Source: Phialocephala subalpina (taxonomy: Eukaryota; Ascomycota; Leotiomycetes; Helotiales; Mollisiaceae). From it: a DNA stretch of 64,000 bases. The DNA lies in the NCBI GenBank assembly GCA_900073065.1, contig FJOG01000003.1, positions 103,790 to 167,789 on the forward strand, in the 5' to 3' direction. Both the position numbers and the translations under genes were made by a program. Below are positions 36,510-47,344 of the stretch, piece after piece (position 1 is the stretch's first letter; each line of letters begins with the position of its first letter). The notes under the pieces were generated by a model, which was not told the origin of the DNA, made no database searches, and saw nothing but the letters and a program-made list of their open reading frames with translations.

Positions 36510-38802
36510 ATGTTAAGGATTATTCTGGCGATGACGGAGAGAAATCGGGACAGGAACCATAGTAATCAGACAACAATCACGGCGATGGTTTGCTGGAAAT
36601 ACAACACCGTCGGCCATTCTCAAGGGCTAGAGAGAGCCGAGGTCTTGAGGGTCAGAGCGATGGTTCTTTCTCTTCCTAGCATTGGGACCGTCCATGGCTC
36701 TACGAGGAACTCTTTACCCATTTGGAGCTCCGATTGCGATCACCGGTGGGGTTGGATGGAATTGTTGAGGCTGTGCTGAACTTCTATAGACAACGGCGAC
36801 AACGTCCTCATCGTCATCGCGAGCCCGCACTCTGGATCGCAGTCGCCATCAGGATCGTTCTACTTAGGCACTACGAGCTTGAAGGGCCGCAAGAACTGGT
36901 GGTCGTGGGAAGTAACAGGCCGATAGGAAGCAGCACGTATCTTCATCACCATCATCTTCTCCCCCTGCGAGTTAATTGCCACTCAAAAGATCATCGCCAT
37001 CACCATTTTCGCACTCGACAGGACTATGTGGATCGTTGCCGTGGAAGTCGTCTTGCAGACAATAGACTGAACCAGAAGCACCTTGAACAATCTTCTTTTG
37101 CTTGGAATTTGGATCGTCCCTTGAGACTCCCCTACAACTTTTGCGCGACCTTGTTCTTGCGCCTGGTGGATATGCGGACATCTTGCGTGTATCCAGTGGC
37201 CGGGAAGGCTCTGCGGTTGATTGCGGTATGTATTCGATGTCGCAGGGTACCACCAACAGAGGGCGCAGAGCCCCACGAGGAGCGAATCCACCACCATTTC
37301 CTCTGAGAGGGCATTGAGCACTAGCGAAATGAGTTAGCAGTTCGTATTCATCATCTTTATACTGCTCGCCACAACTCCATAGCCACATTCCACGTCATCT
37401 CCATCGACCGTTCCCCTTCGAGCAAGAGACGACACGCCAGCAGCCCTCACGTCATCGCCATTGGTATTCGATGCGGGATGAACCGAACGGGGAGTTGGGT
37501 CCTAGGATCTACAGCTGCAGCACCGAAACCTGTCAGCATTTGGTTGTCAGGTCTGGAATGGAGAAGGAGAAGAACGTACACTAAAGCCCGTCTTGTTCAG
37601 CTTCTTGCCCCTGTACAGTACTCCTCGACCTCGGCAAGCGTGAATGATGGAGATGCAAGGTACTTGTTAGGCTCAGCAGACTGTGAAACACCTCTCTGCC
37701 ATACTCGAGAGATTTGGTCGGTGAAGGTTGGGGTTGGATAAGCTGGGACAGGAGGTAAAGTTGGCAGTCCTGGAATATGTGGCAGAGCTTGCTCGGGTAC
37801 CACTTCATATCCCGACGCAACCCCTTAACCATCGCTGTAGGAATTATATGAAAGGGTTTCTGGTGCTTGCATCTCCGCTGCATGTCAGGCTGTATATTCC
37901 GGATCTGTTTGCAGAGCCTCGAGCTTGTCGAAGAAATCTTTGCCCTTGTGCAAGAGTTGGTAGTCGTGCGCCTTGTCCCCTACTGACCTAGCACCCTCTT
38001 GTTCAGCTGCTTGCCCTTGTGCTCTGGAAAGGAGTCTTGGCTTTTGATGCAGAGGCAGGAGGCCTACTTTCGAGCCATTTGAGGGTAGATTGAACCGCTA
38101 ATTCATCAGCTGTCATTCTCTCATGAGGTGTGAGAGACACAAAACATACTCTTGCACCTGATGGCATCTTGACTCTCCGACCAGCTCCTAGTGTGCCAGG
38201 AATTGCGGGAAGCCAGCGCAGGATAGGGCTTCTTGCGGGCTGTGGCGAATTCGGGAGTTGCTGCATTGGTCAACCTTGGCCATCGAACTCTCCACTCCTC
38301 CATGAGATGGAGGAATGAAGTGACCCTCGGTGATCAGTACTCTGCGGAGCTCGCACAGCATCCGGACCTGCGAAGAAGGCTAAGTTGGAATCGATCTTGG
38401 TGAAAGGTGGAGTGATTGAAGTCGTTGACGGGGTATGATCGGCGAGGACCAGGAGATCGGAATCTAGCTCGGCCACGGGGGACATCTGGTTGAGTCTGGA
38501 ATGTTGCTGGGTCCTGTTAAATCAGCACACACCCTCTACGGGGGCTGGTATCCTTACGTATCGAAAGGCCAAAGCCCAAGGCCTTCGTGCGAGCCATCAT
38601 CGCTGCCCCATCCTTGTTCAACCTCCTCTGAATCTGCCCAAAGAGCAGAACCGGCGGTTCGTTGGCACATCATTACCACCACCACTCGCTGCTGTGGCGT
38701 AAGTCTGTAGGCCTCCATTGGACTGTAGAGCGGCAAGTGGTGGTGACGACGGGATATCAATTGACGCATGGACTTCTTCTCATTCGCTGATCCTACGCAC
38801 AA
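36510..38802 (-). pseudogene. decayed gene of unknown identity with RIP-type stops
   Basis: Minus-strand frames read as coherent protein broken only by TAA, TAG and TGA. One frame holds LLHKGKDFFDKLEAL, YEVVPEQALPHIPGLP and SPSFTLAEVEEYCTG (about 37580-38040). One holds MSPVAELDSDLLVLADH and MPSGARVCFVSLTPHER (38003-38485), interrupted by a single TGA. One runs from 37388 to 36716 with several stops and acidic patches. A plausible intron (GTAAGG to CAACCAG) lies between about 38486 and 38560. Many stops could come from CAA, CAG or CGA by C-to-T change. I do not recognise the family, and exon joins across the frames are uncertain. Confidence 0.45.
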
Positions 38803-39012
38803 TTGTTAGTTGAGTCCTTCTGTGAAAGAGGACGAGGGCACACCCAGCACGTAGTGCAAGATCGCACCTTCCGCATAATTAATGGAGCGTGGAAGCCTCC
38901 CGGTGTTGGTGGGTGTTGCATGTGGGGAGTTTGCACGCAGGATCCGAAAGGGTTTTTGGGCCTCCTTTTTATGGGGCTTGGATCGGCAAAATCACCTTCG
39001 ACTCCGGACCAC

Positions 39013-39387
39013 ATGGATTCTCAAACCAAGGCGCCGTGGGGAACTACTCTCTTACAATCGATTGAAGACCTCTTGGGAGATTTATCAGACAGGAAAGTCC
39101 TAGGAAAGCTACGGACATCGTGTTCCAGTTCCACGAGAGTACGAGAGCTTTTGGCCCCCTCAATCCATTACCTGCATCACATGAGAAAGCTACCGACTAC
39201 ATTGGTCACGTTGAGGGCATTGTCAAAAACACTACTTTTCAATGTTTGCATTAAAACTACTTTCTAGAACAATACTCGGAATAAATTCGACGAAACTCTT
39301 GAGGCGCTCGCAATGACTTTGACATTGAAATTTTGTGCAACTAAGTTCGACGTCAAGTTCCGCCTCGAGCCACAGAACTGGGCTTGA
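39013..39387 (+). pseudogene. possible frameshifted gene fragment
   Basis: The plus strand reads MDSQTKAPWGTTLLQSIEDL and LLGDLSDRKVLGK. After a change of frame it reads FHESTRAFGPLNPLP and IGHVEGIVKN, and after another change NKFDETLEALAMTL, ending at TGA (39385-39387). The pieces look like one helical protein with two frameshifts. No splice sites explain the changes. The family is unknown. Confidence 0.35.
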
Positions 39388-40175
39388 ATACCGAATGAAC
39401 TTTCCTGGCTCGAGGATCTTTCTGAATAGGTCCCATCATGCGATGAAACAATCAACAGTCCAGCCTTTCGTGGTTCTCGGGAGCAGGTGTTGCTTAGGAA
39501 GCAATGCGAGATTTGGTCTGCGAATCAGTTAGTTAAGGCATTTACATCTTCGATCTGGCGCTTCTTGGATGCTCTTGGTGAGCTTTGGACTTCCTATCAT
39601 TCGCTGACTGTATGCCAATTCGCCTCCTGGCAGAATTCGGGGTAGAGGTTCCATTGGTCTTGGGAGTATTCAGTTTGACGATAATTTCTGGCTTTTTGAC
39701 TCAGTCGGTACGATGAGGGGTCTGTAGATATATTAGCAAGCTCCCGGCCATTCTAGACGCATACTCACCTCCTCGCCACTGCCCCTTTTTGATACCAGAT
39801 TGGGAATCATAACAACTTATCACTTTACCCTTATCAACAGTACATTTGCGCCTATACTCAATTAGAGCAATGCCACCCCCGTTATGCAGGACAAAGAAAA
39901 TGATATCATACTTCGTTTACATGGCCGTGGAACTTGGGAGGCGCACAAGATTGTGGCCGTGGTAATGCTTGGGTGGGAGGTGGTTATAATGGACGACCTT
40001 GGTGAAAACTTTGGGCTTTGAAATATCAATGGTGCAAGGGCCGTTATTGCCTGGGAGTCGATTGTGCGCTACAGCTCTAGGACTATGTAGAGGGGAAGCA
40101 GTCATGCTGGTTGAGGTAGCAAGCTCTGCATGTTGGACTTCTAATCTAGTCAATCATACTTAAAAATCATCGCTA
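39388..40175. other. intergenic, no gene seen
   Basis: Only short overlapping frames are present. The 3' end of the Clr5/ankyrin gene lies at its right border. Confidence 0.4.
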
Positions 40176-43100
40176 CTACCCATGATACGATTCGAGAAGT
40201 CTTCTGACCGCACGATGTCCATTCTCTGACGCTCTTCTCAGGGCATTTTCATACTGTTCCTGTCCATCTTGAAAGATATTCGCTCCAGAGTTGAGGAGCA
40301 ATTGCACCATGTCAACCCTTCCGTGTTCAGCCGCTCCTTCCAACGCTGTCCTTCCATCGACCTCCGCAGCGGGAGCATTCACATCCGCGTCGTACTGCAG
40401 AAGTAGATAGGCAATCCCGAGGAGACCTTTGATGGCTGCGAACTGTAGTGCGGTTGCACCGAATTCTCTCGCTGGCGGCCCGTCCACGTCTGCGCCATGC
40501 TCAAGGAGAAGTTCCACGATCTCTTTGCTTCCATCTCTGCTCGCCATCTGTAAGGGGGTGTGATGCATGTTGCCAAAAATAGCATTTGTGTTTGCCTTGT
40601 ATTGAAGCAGGAGTCTGATCGTTTCGGTATCTCGACCCCTCACTGCAATCTGAAGTGGTGTTCCGGTGTCACGATCGCGAGTATACCAGGTGCGTCTTTG
40701 TCTTTCCTTTCCCGGTGAAAGAGGAACCGCATTCGGATCCGATCCATTCTCGAGAAGTATGCGTACTGTATCATGCACGTTCATATATACAGCAGATTGC
40801 ATTGGGGATTCATGCATACCAATCAGATTCACATCTGCATTGCCACCTGCATCCAGCAGCATTTGAACTTTGCTCTGGTTCTTCCCAGCAATGGCTATAC
40901 GCAGAGGAACCCCGAAGCTACCATCATCAAACTCCAAGACAGTGTTTGGGTCAGCACCACGGTCAAGAACCATGCGAACGATCGGGTGGTTGACGGTGGT
41001 ATCATGTTTGAGGGCTTCTATCAGCGTCCAGGACAACAGCCTATCGATCGGTTTAATGCACTTCAAGAGCCCATCAAGGAGAGCCATGGTAGTATTCTGG
41101 TCTTGCGCCTTCATCGCTTTATCAAGCGCCTCGTAGCCCACATCCTCACTGCAATCTGGTATGTCGCAGCTACCAAACGCTGTGAGAAGGACTTGAAGTA
41201 ATCGGAAGTCATTTGTGGCCTCTTTTAAGGCCAGAGAATCATAAGGGCTTGCACCCCTCCGAACAAGAAAGTTCACCACTGCCAAGTGCCGATTCCTGAG
41301 AGCAGCTGCAAGAGGCGTCATGGAACTGCTCGCAGAACCAGGAGGATTGTTGACAGCAGCGCCATTAGACACGAGCGTGTCAATCAAAGGAAAGTTGCTC
41401 TTCATGATTGCAGCAGTAAGGGGCGTTATGCAAGTGCACCTACTCCATCCCCTGTTGCCGTCGGCTTCGCCCATAGCGTCTATGCTAGCGCCGGCATTAA
41501 GGAATTTCTCAACCACAAAATTGTCGCCCCATTCGATGGCCATGATTAGCGCATCGCCACAGACGTCGTGTAGATGAACGCAACTTAGAGTTGGTTTCCC
41601 ATCGCAACTGTGGAGTACCGTTTCGGTGTTCAAGATGGAGCCGGAATCGAGGAGCTTCAAGACTGCCTTCCGATCTTTCTTCTTAACTGCTTCCATCAGT
41701 GCAGTTCTGCCAAAGCGGGACACGACATTGGCATCCGCGCCGGCCCATAGAAGCATATCCACGATATCATCGTAACCCCGATAGAGTGCCGAATGTAACG
41801 CGTCTCCGAAGTACAAAGAGATTGACACATTATACATGGAAAACTTGTCAATAATGAAGCCCAGGGTGTCAATGTGTCCCGAGTCGCAGCAGTCCCTGAG
41901 AGCCCTAGGTAGCCCATCAAGGTTTTGAAGAAGTCTGTGGCCGTTGGAAGCTCCAAACTCGAAAACATACTCTATAGTAGGATTGTCCCCTGCACTTATA
42001 GCCTGAAGCAAAATCATCCTTTGTGTCGTGGTATCCGATCGCACCTTGAGTAGCGCTCTAATATTCTTCCCGCTTCGGTCTCGGTGTATGATGTCGCCCA
42101 GGGCATCTGAGGATAAAGGAGCACGAAGATCTAAAAGTATTTCCACAAGCTCGAAACATCCTATGGCGACAGCTTGCTCCAATGAGTGTTTGGTCGTCCT
42201 GAACGACCCGGCGCGTATCATCATCTGAACAATCACAAGACTTTCCGTCAACACACCTAAATCAAGTGTTGTCCAGCAGCAACCTTCTTCCCCGTGGTTT
42301 TGGACGTAGTCATCGTCATCGTCCTGGCTGTCGGCTTCCAACCGTTCCGGCCAACAACACGGCCCAAACTGTCCGTCGACGTCAGCCCCTGCACTTAGGA
42401 GACTGTGAGCCACGCTTATGACCCTAGATACGCTTTTTGCACCTGGGAATAGTGGCTTGCGTTCGGATAGGGGTCTTGGTATGAAGTCGTCATCGGCTGA
42501 GTCTAATTCTCGTTCCTCTCTGCTGTAAAGACATTCCTGAAGCGCGGAACAACCTTGTTTCGTCAGGAAGTTTACATCTGCCCCTTTCTGAAGAAACATA
42601 TCGACGAGCTCCTGATTCCGATATTTAGAAGCCACTGTCAGTGGCGAGTGCCTCTCCTGCATAACTGAAGTCAACGCTTTACCAAACACTAGTTTATTTT
42701 CTTTCCTTCCTGACAGATTCTCCGAGCTCGACTCATCGACAACCGGATTGACAGCTGCCCCAGCCTCGATCAAGGACTTAACGAGGGCGAGGAAGAGAGC
42801 GGCTTTTTCTTCATCGTCCACATTGTCGTCGAGATAATCCTCGTCCTCCTCACTTGGATTATAACACCATCGGGATTCCGTATAACTCTGAGTTTCAGGG
42901 CTCCAGAAGTATTCACTTCCGCGCCGGTACTCTCCAAGAATAGCAAGAACCAACCCACTGCTTTTCCACCCATGGCCAGGCTGGTCAATACTCGATCCGG
43001 CTTCGATCAGTACATGGACCAGTTCTGTGTTTCCTCTAATGCAGGCAAGCTGAAATGGATTCATAGTGTCCGGGATTCGTGAGTGGCGGCAAACGTGCCC

Positions 43101-44178
43101 GTTGGGATCCACTCCTGCTTTGATCAAGAGCTTGACCTTTGGGACATCTTCAGCCTCCACTGCCAACCGAAAGAGCTTTTCGCGCAGTGCCTCCGCAGTT
43201 GTCCCCTTCGCCGAGGCCACCGTCCTGAGAACAGCTGGCCCGCTCTGGATGAACCATTCATACAATTTCTCATCGCTGGTCTCTCCAGGGAAGTTGTTTG
43301 AGATCAAGAACATTGCAATATTTAATAATTGAAGAGAACCAAGTTTCTCGACTTGTCCTAGTGCAATCCCTATTGCACAAGGCTCTTGATGGAAGGCTGA
43401 ATTGGGGAGCAGAGAGCCTATGATGGACAAACTTTCCTGGCAAAGATTCTTCTGGGGGGAGAGCTTCCCCAGGAATGGTATAAGGGCCGAAAATTCAGAG
43501 TCAAAGGACTTGATGGCGTCTGCGATGTAGCATAATTGTTAGCAATAGCTTCTAAAAATGAGCTCGTTTATAGATTACCAGCTAAGGGATGTACTACTTC
43601 TTGGAATTGAAGTATGGGCAGATTCTCAAAGACGAGTCTAAAAGCCGGTATCGCGGTTGGGGTGCGTATATCGAATCCAGGAGGTGTCTGGGGAGACATT
43701 GCTAATCGCTGTCAAACCTGTAGTCTTCAGTTTGGCGCATGAGCTACTCACCATAAGCTTGATTGTACTGCTCCGTGAAGGACATATATCCCTGACGAGA
43801 TACCTCCTTCTGAACTTTCTTCCTCGGCATCAGTTCACTGTCAAGATAGATCGCACTTTCTTTGCCCATCCTTTTCCTTTTTTCAATCTTTTGGCCAACA
43901 ATTTTCCAGTCGTCTTTTGTGTGGTTCTTCTTGAACCCCCATTCTCTAAACTTTTTCTCGTATTGTGCTTTCCTAGATAGATCACTCAATCAGCTAACAG
44001 CGACTTTCGAGACGACTCCTCGACGCAAGTGTACTTACGTTGCCTTGAAACCATGTTTCACCTCCATCAACTTGATAACACCATCAGGCCCTTCAAGTTC
44101 GTGCCCGTTCACGATGTAGAGACCTCGTATCGCATTTTTGAAGCGCTCCCAGCCTTGCGGGTCGACCCATGCGGACAT
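40176..44178 (-). CDS. Clr5-domain ankyrin-repeat protein, 4 exons, 1275 aa
   Basis: Exons on the minus strand: 44178-44039, 43972-43752, 43701-43579, 43519-40176 (3828 bases). The first two exons encode a Clr5 domain: WERFKNAIRGLYIV, HGFKAT and YEKKFREWGFKKN in the usual order. A linker follows, then from about residue 300 a long array of ankyrin repeats with the helix signatures TPLQIA, LLL and GADVN/GADPN. I count at least a dozen, several diverged. The acidic insert EEDEDYLDDNVDDEE lies between repeats. Clr5 is a fungal N-terminal domain of unknown biochemical role, and ankyrin arrays bind proteins. The combination is common in Pezizomycotina in variable, expanded families. No signal peptide or membrane segment is seen, so a cytosolic or nuclear location is likely. 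The partner is unknown. Confidence 0.88.
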
Positions 44179-45088
44179 CTTGCACACGGTGCTTACGCAC
44201 AACACAATGTACCAGGACGTTCGATTGAATGGATTGAAAGACGAAAAAACTGAATGGCGGTATCAGGTTTATCCAAGGAGGTGTGCACCGTTGTGTTCGA
44301 GGGAAACGGTATCAAAGTTAATGAGAAGTCAGAGAGAGCATAGCCACGAACAGCTGGCTTTGGTGCAACATCGGGCCGAGACACTCATTTTTTATTCGTA
44401 GATCCCAAAATCTGAGCTGCAGCCACTTCAGCGCCTCACCACAGGGCTTGGCATGTCTCCTGCATTGTCAAATTGTCTCCGCGTTTGCGATTCGTCGATT
44501 CCAAAACCTGCCTGCGTCGAACTCGTCATCTAGGGCCGCAACCACATTTACCCTTATTGGTGGGTTCCAAAATCTTTTGCGACACGGTCATTCGATGGCA
44601 TGGGATAGACGGCAATGTGATGTTTCTGACAGTAGACCAAGCTTATTTGCAGGATGGTTCAATTTCAACCGAGAAAACGGTACACACGTTCACTGGTTAC
44701 TCCCAAAATCTATCCACTCAGTATTACTTGAGACTGTTTAAGATCCCATCAGGCAGAGACAGAGGCTCGATCGGCTTCTAATAATACGGGCGCTCGGATC
44801 ACGAGTGGCTTACTTAAGCCCCATCCATTGGGGATTTCCAAACTCTTCTGCTGTGCTGGCGGGGAAGAAGCAGAAACGAGATATTCATTGGACATTTCCA
44901 AAGTATGCGGCACATATCCCACGCTACGAGCCATGGATCAATGCCGATGGCTCGCCAGGTCTTCACTATAAAGCCAATATGAGGGCCCTGGAGTTGAATT
45001 TCATAGCCTCCCCACACACTTATTCTCTTCAATTTTGAAATCCAGAATCAAGCCTCTCCATTTGAACGTTCATCTCTTGTTCTCAAAA
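44179..45088. other. intergenic, no supported gene
   Basis: Several overlapping frames of 60-100 codons exist on both strands, none with a motif. The left part must contain the promoter of the Clr5/ankyrin gene. Confidence 0.4.
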
Positions 45089-45419
45089 ATGAGTCTCTCG
45101 CCAGAGGCAATCATTGGATTGGTTACCCTTTTCGTCACATGTACGCCGCCTGCTTTGCTTGTACTGGGCTGGATCAACAGACGGAGGAGAAGGATGGAAG
45201 CCCCTTCGGGAACGGGTATGTACTGGAATATCTGGACTCATTGCGGCTTTTTTAACATGCTGGGTAGGGGGGAGACTTCAAAGAGTCCCGGCTTCCAGAC
45301 GTGACAGCACAATATATATTCCAAACGATGCAGATGTTGAGAGGAGGCCCCAGTTGGGTGCTGTTCGTATTTTGAACCACGGTGCGTTACAATTTTACCT
45401 GATCTTGCTCAATCGTTGA
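45089..45419 (+). CDS. small single-pass membrane protein, 92 aa
   Basis: Exons 45089-45215 and 45268-45419 join at GTATGT and GGGTAG to give 279 bases. The N-terminal helix (residues about 7-30, IIGLVTLFVTCTPPALLVLG) is followed by a strongly basic stop-transfer run NRRRRRM, so the tail faces the cytosol. Small proteins of this shape are common in filamentous ascomycetes but have no known function. The tail after residue 43 is not conserved to my knowledge. A further intron near the GTGCGT at about 45380 is possible and would change the C-terminus. Confidence 0.45.
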
Positions 45420-45787
45420 GAATACTGCTGAGTCTCTTGAATTTCCTTTAGAAACCGTTTCCTTCTCTTTTCAATCGCGGTCATATGTTCACACATTATG
45501 CTAAAGGACTGCCTTAGAAAAGGCTCATGACTAGAGGCGTCTTGCATTCGGTTTCTCGGTGTAATTATTATAAATATTAGATAGAAGAAACTACAAAGGC
45601 GCACAAGAAAAGTAAAAGTAACATGAATATTCTTGCTTGAAGGTCTCTCGTACTCCATTAAGTCCATTACTTGACGGGACCGTATCAAGTGACACGTGAT
45701 ACAACTTTCAAAGCTAGGATGGTATTTCCGTGGGGTGCGCAATTGAAAAAAATACGCGAAGGAAGTGCAAGAACAGATGAAATCCAC
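45395..45787 (-). CDS. uncertain open frame, 130 codons
   Basis: This minus-strand frame overlaps the end of the small membrane protein tail to tail. Its C-terminal half (EKRRKRFLKEIQETQQYS) looks helical and charged, and the middle is hydrophobic. No family is recognised. It may be an exon of an undescribed gene or chance. Confidence 0.2.
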   Translation of the reverse strand: MDFICSCTSFAYFFQLRTPRKYHPSFESCITCHLIRSRQVMDLMEYERPSSKNIHVTFTFLVRLCSFFYLIFIIITPRNRMQDASSHEPFLRQSFSIMCEHMTAIEKRRKRFLKEIQETQQYSQRLSKIR

Positions 45788-45949
45788 TAGGCAAATTACA
45801 ATTCTCCTTTCTCTTTCGTTGAAAAATTAAGTAATAATTAGGAGCAACAAAGAAGAAAATCCGTGGTGAATCCATACCTTGGAGTAACCGTCCCCTTTAG
45901 CTCTAGAATTAAAATCTCATTACCTTTAGAGTTTGAGTTTCATCAAGTT

Positions 45950-46510
45950 CTATGTTAAGAGGGATTTAGCTTTATCTTCCGGAGTCATCGTTGTTGGATC
46001 TATGCCCTCGAGAGCACACCAACCCTCTCTACATTCTAGCATAGCAGCCATCAGTGACTTATTTGAGTTGGAGGTGGAAGTGCTTAGAAATCCACTGACA
46101 TTCTGACTTTTTGTCTTGATTACGACATCTATCTCGACGCTATCCCAAGGTGCTGGGGTGCCTTCCGGCCTCAGTCTTTGCCTATCTGGGCCTAGGGATA
46201 ATAACTTGGATGTTGCTTTGCGTCAGCCGTTCCGCCAGTCCTAATATTATTTGGCATAGTGCTTTGCGCATTCATAGATATATTCGTCGCACTTTTCAGG
46301 GTTGAGCCTGAGGTGCTTGATCGATAATCGCGTCTCCCATACCCTATGAACCTCTCCATTGATCACCCACTTAACGAACAGCTCCGTGAGTGGGTGCGGT
46401 CTATCTTCCCCATTTACCTTTGGTCTCAGCATCTCTAACTTACAAGACGAGTCGTTTTCGCGTTTGATGTGAGAATACCGTAACGGCGCCTCGCTTTGAA
46501 TTATATTGTT
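45950..46510 (-). pseudogene. nonsense-mutated gene fragment, unknown family
   Basis: One frame of 187 codons reads cleanly, including GEDRPHPLTELFVKWVINGE, KHLRLNPEKCDEYIYECAKH and LRPEGTPAPWDSVEIDVVI. It ends MTPEDKAKSLLT then TAG. In the middle, within about 12 codons, stand TAA, TAG and TGA, each one C-to-T step from CAA, CAG and CGA. No frameshift is present and no splice donor explains the block. The upstream end is at a possible acceptor (AATATAG at 46511). It lies head to head with the zinc-finger pseudogene next door. Confidence 0.6.
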
Positions 46511-46556
46511 CTATATTCAAAAGCAGGGTTTGTGAGACCTTAATGCCAATACAGAC

Positions 46557-47130
46557 ATGTCTTGTTCTTTAGAGACCAGAGATAATATCCTAGTCTTTGA
46601 CTCGGCCTATGGGATAATCATCTGCAAGCTGTGCCAGTATGCTCTAGTGCCAGACGCGATCACCACCCACTTCCGAACCCACCATCAAAAAGGCGAGGGT
46701 CTGACAACGCATCAGATCGAGGCTATAGGTGACCGCTGCCTTAGTTACCCTTGTCGTCCTCCAGCGTGCATCAAAGAGATGCCGATGTCTTCCGATACTC
46801 CAGCAATCCCATTCCTCCGACTTTACCAAGGTGGATTCTATTGCCAGCTCTGCCCACTACAAGACCTTACGTCTGCTTAACAGAAGATGGCTTGCTCAGG
46901 CATCTTAAGAATGTGCATCGATGGTCTCGCCCGCACGGCCGTCCGTCTGCTGCCAAGCATCCTCGGGCCTCCAAGGGGGAAGAAAAATTCGAAGCGCTCA
47001 GAGAGGGGATGTTTTTGCAAGCGACCAATCTTTCCAGTGTGCGGGATTTATCGAGGTTATCATGTGTCTTTCGAGTATCAATAATGAAACTGCTAAAGCT
47101 ATTATTTTGGTCTGTTTCGATGGGTCATGA
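46557..47130 (+). pseudogene. frameshifted OrsD-like (DUF3505) zinc-finger protein
   Basis: From the ATG, the frame reads YGIIICKLCQYALVPDAI followed by THFRTHH, a C-x2-C...H-x3-H finger like the start of OrsD-type proteins. Then come the linker IPFLRLYQGGFYCQLCP with a second C-x2-C, and a TAA. The matching H-x4-H half (LLRHLKNVH) continues in another frame from about 46880. A third frame change is needed for SFQCAGFIEVI. The family name comes from an orsellinic-acid cluster neighbour of unknown function and is widespread, often linked to mobile DNA. With two frameshifts it is probably dead. Confidence 0.55.
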
Positions 47131-47344
47131 TTGTCAATCTAAAAAGCCAGAACAAAGGTCAGACATGTGAAGAGAATTCCGAGTTGATATTTCATTTGGG
47201 ATTAAATCGCTAGTAATTATAGGAAATCACAATTTCTAGATGAAGTCTTCTAATATTTTAAGCCACAACACTGTCAACCGTCACATCTCAATAGAATATT
47301 ACATCCTGTACCGGGATCCATCCTCACACAACTGTTATGCTACC

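Noticed and set aside
44179..45088. Overlapping 60-100 codon frames as a gene
   Set aside because: No splice-consistent join, motif or codon pattern favours any one of them.
45870..45930. rRNA-like fragment
   Set aside because: A short GCTCTAGAATTA match recalls 18S rRNA, but the flanking sequence does not follow the rRNA, so it is chance.
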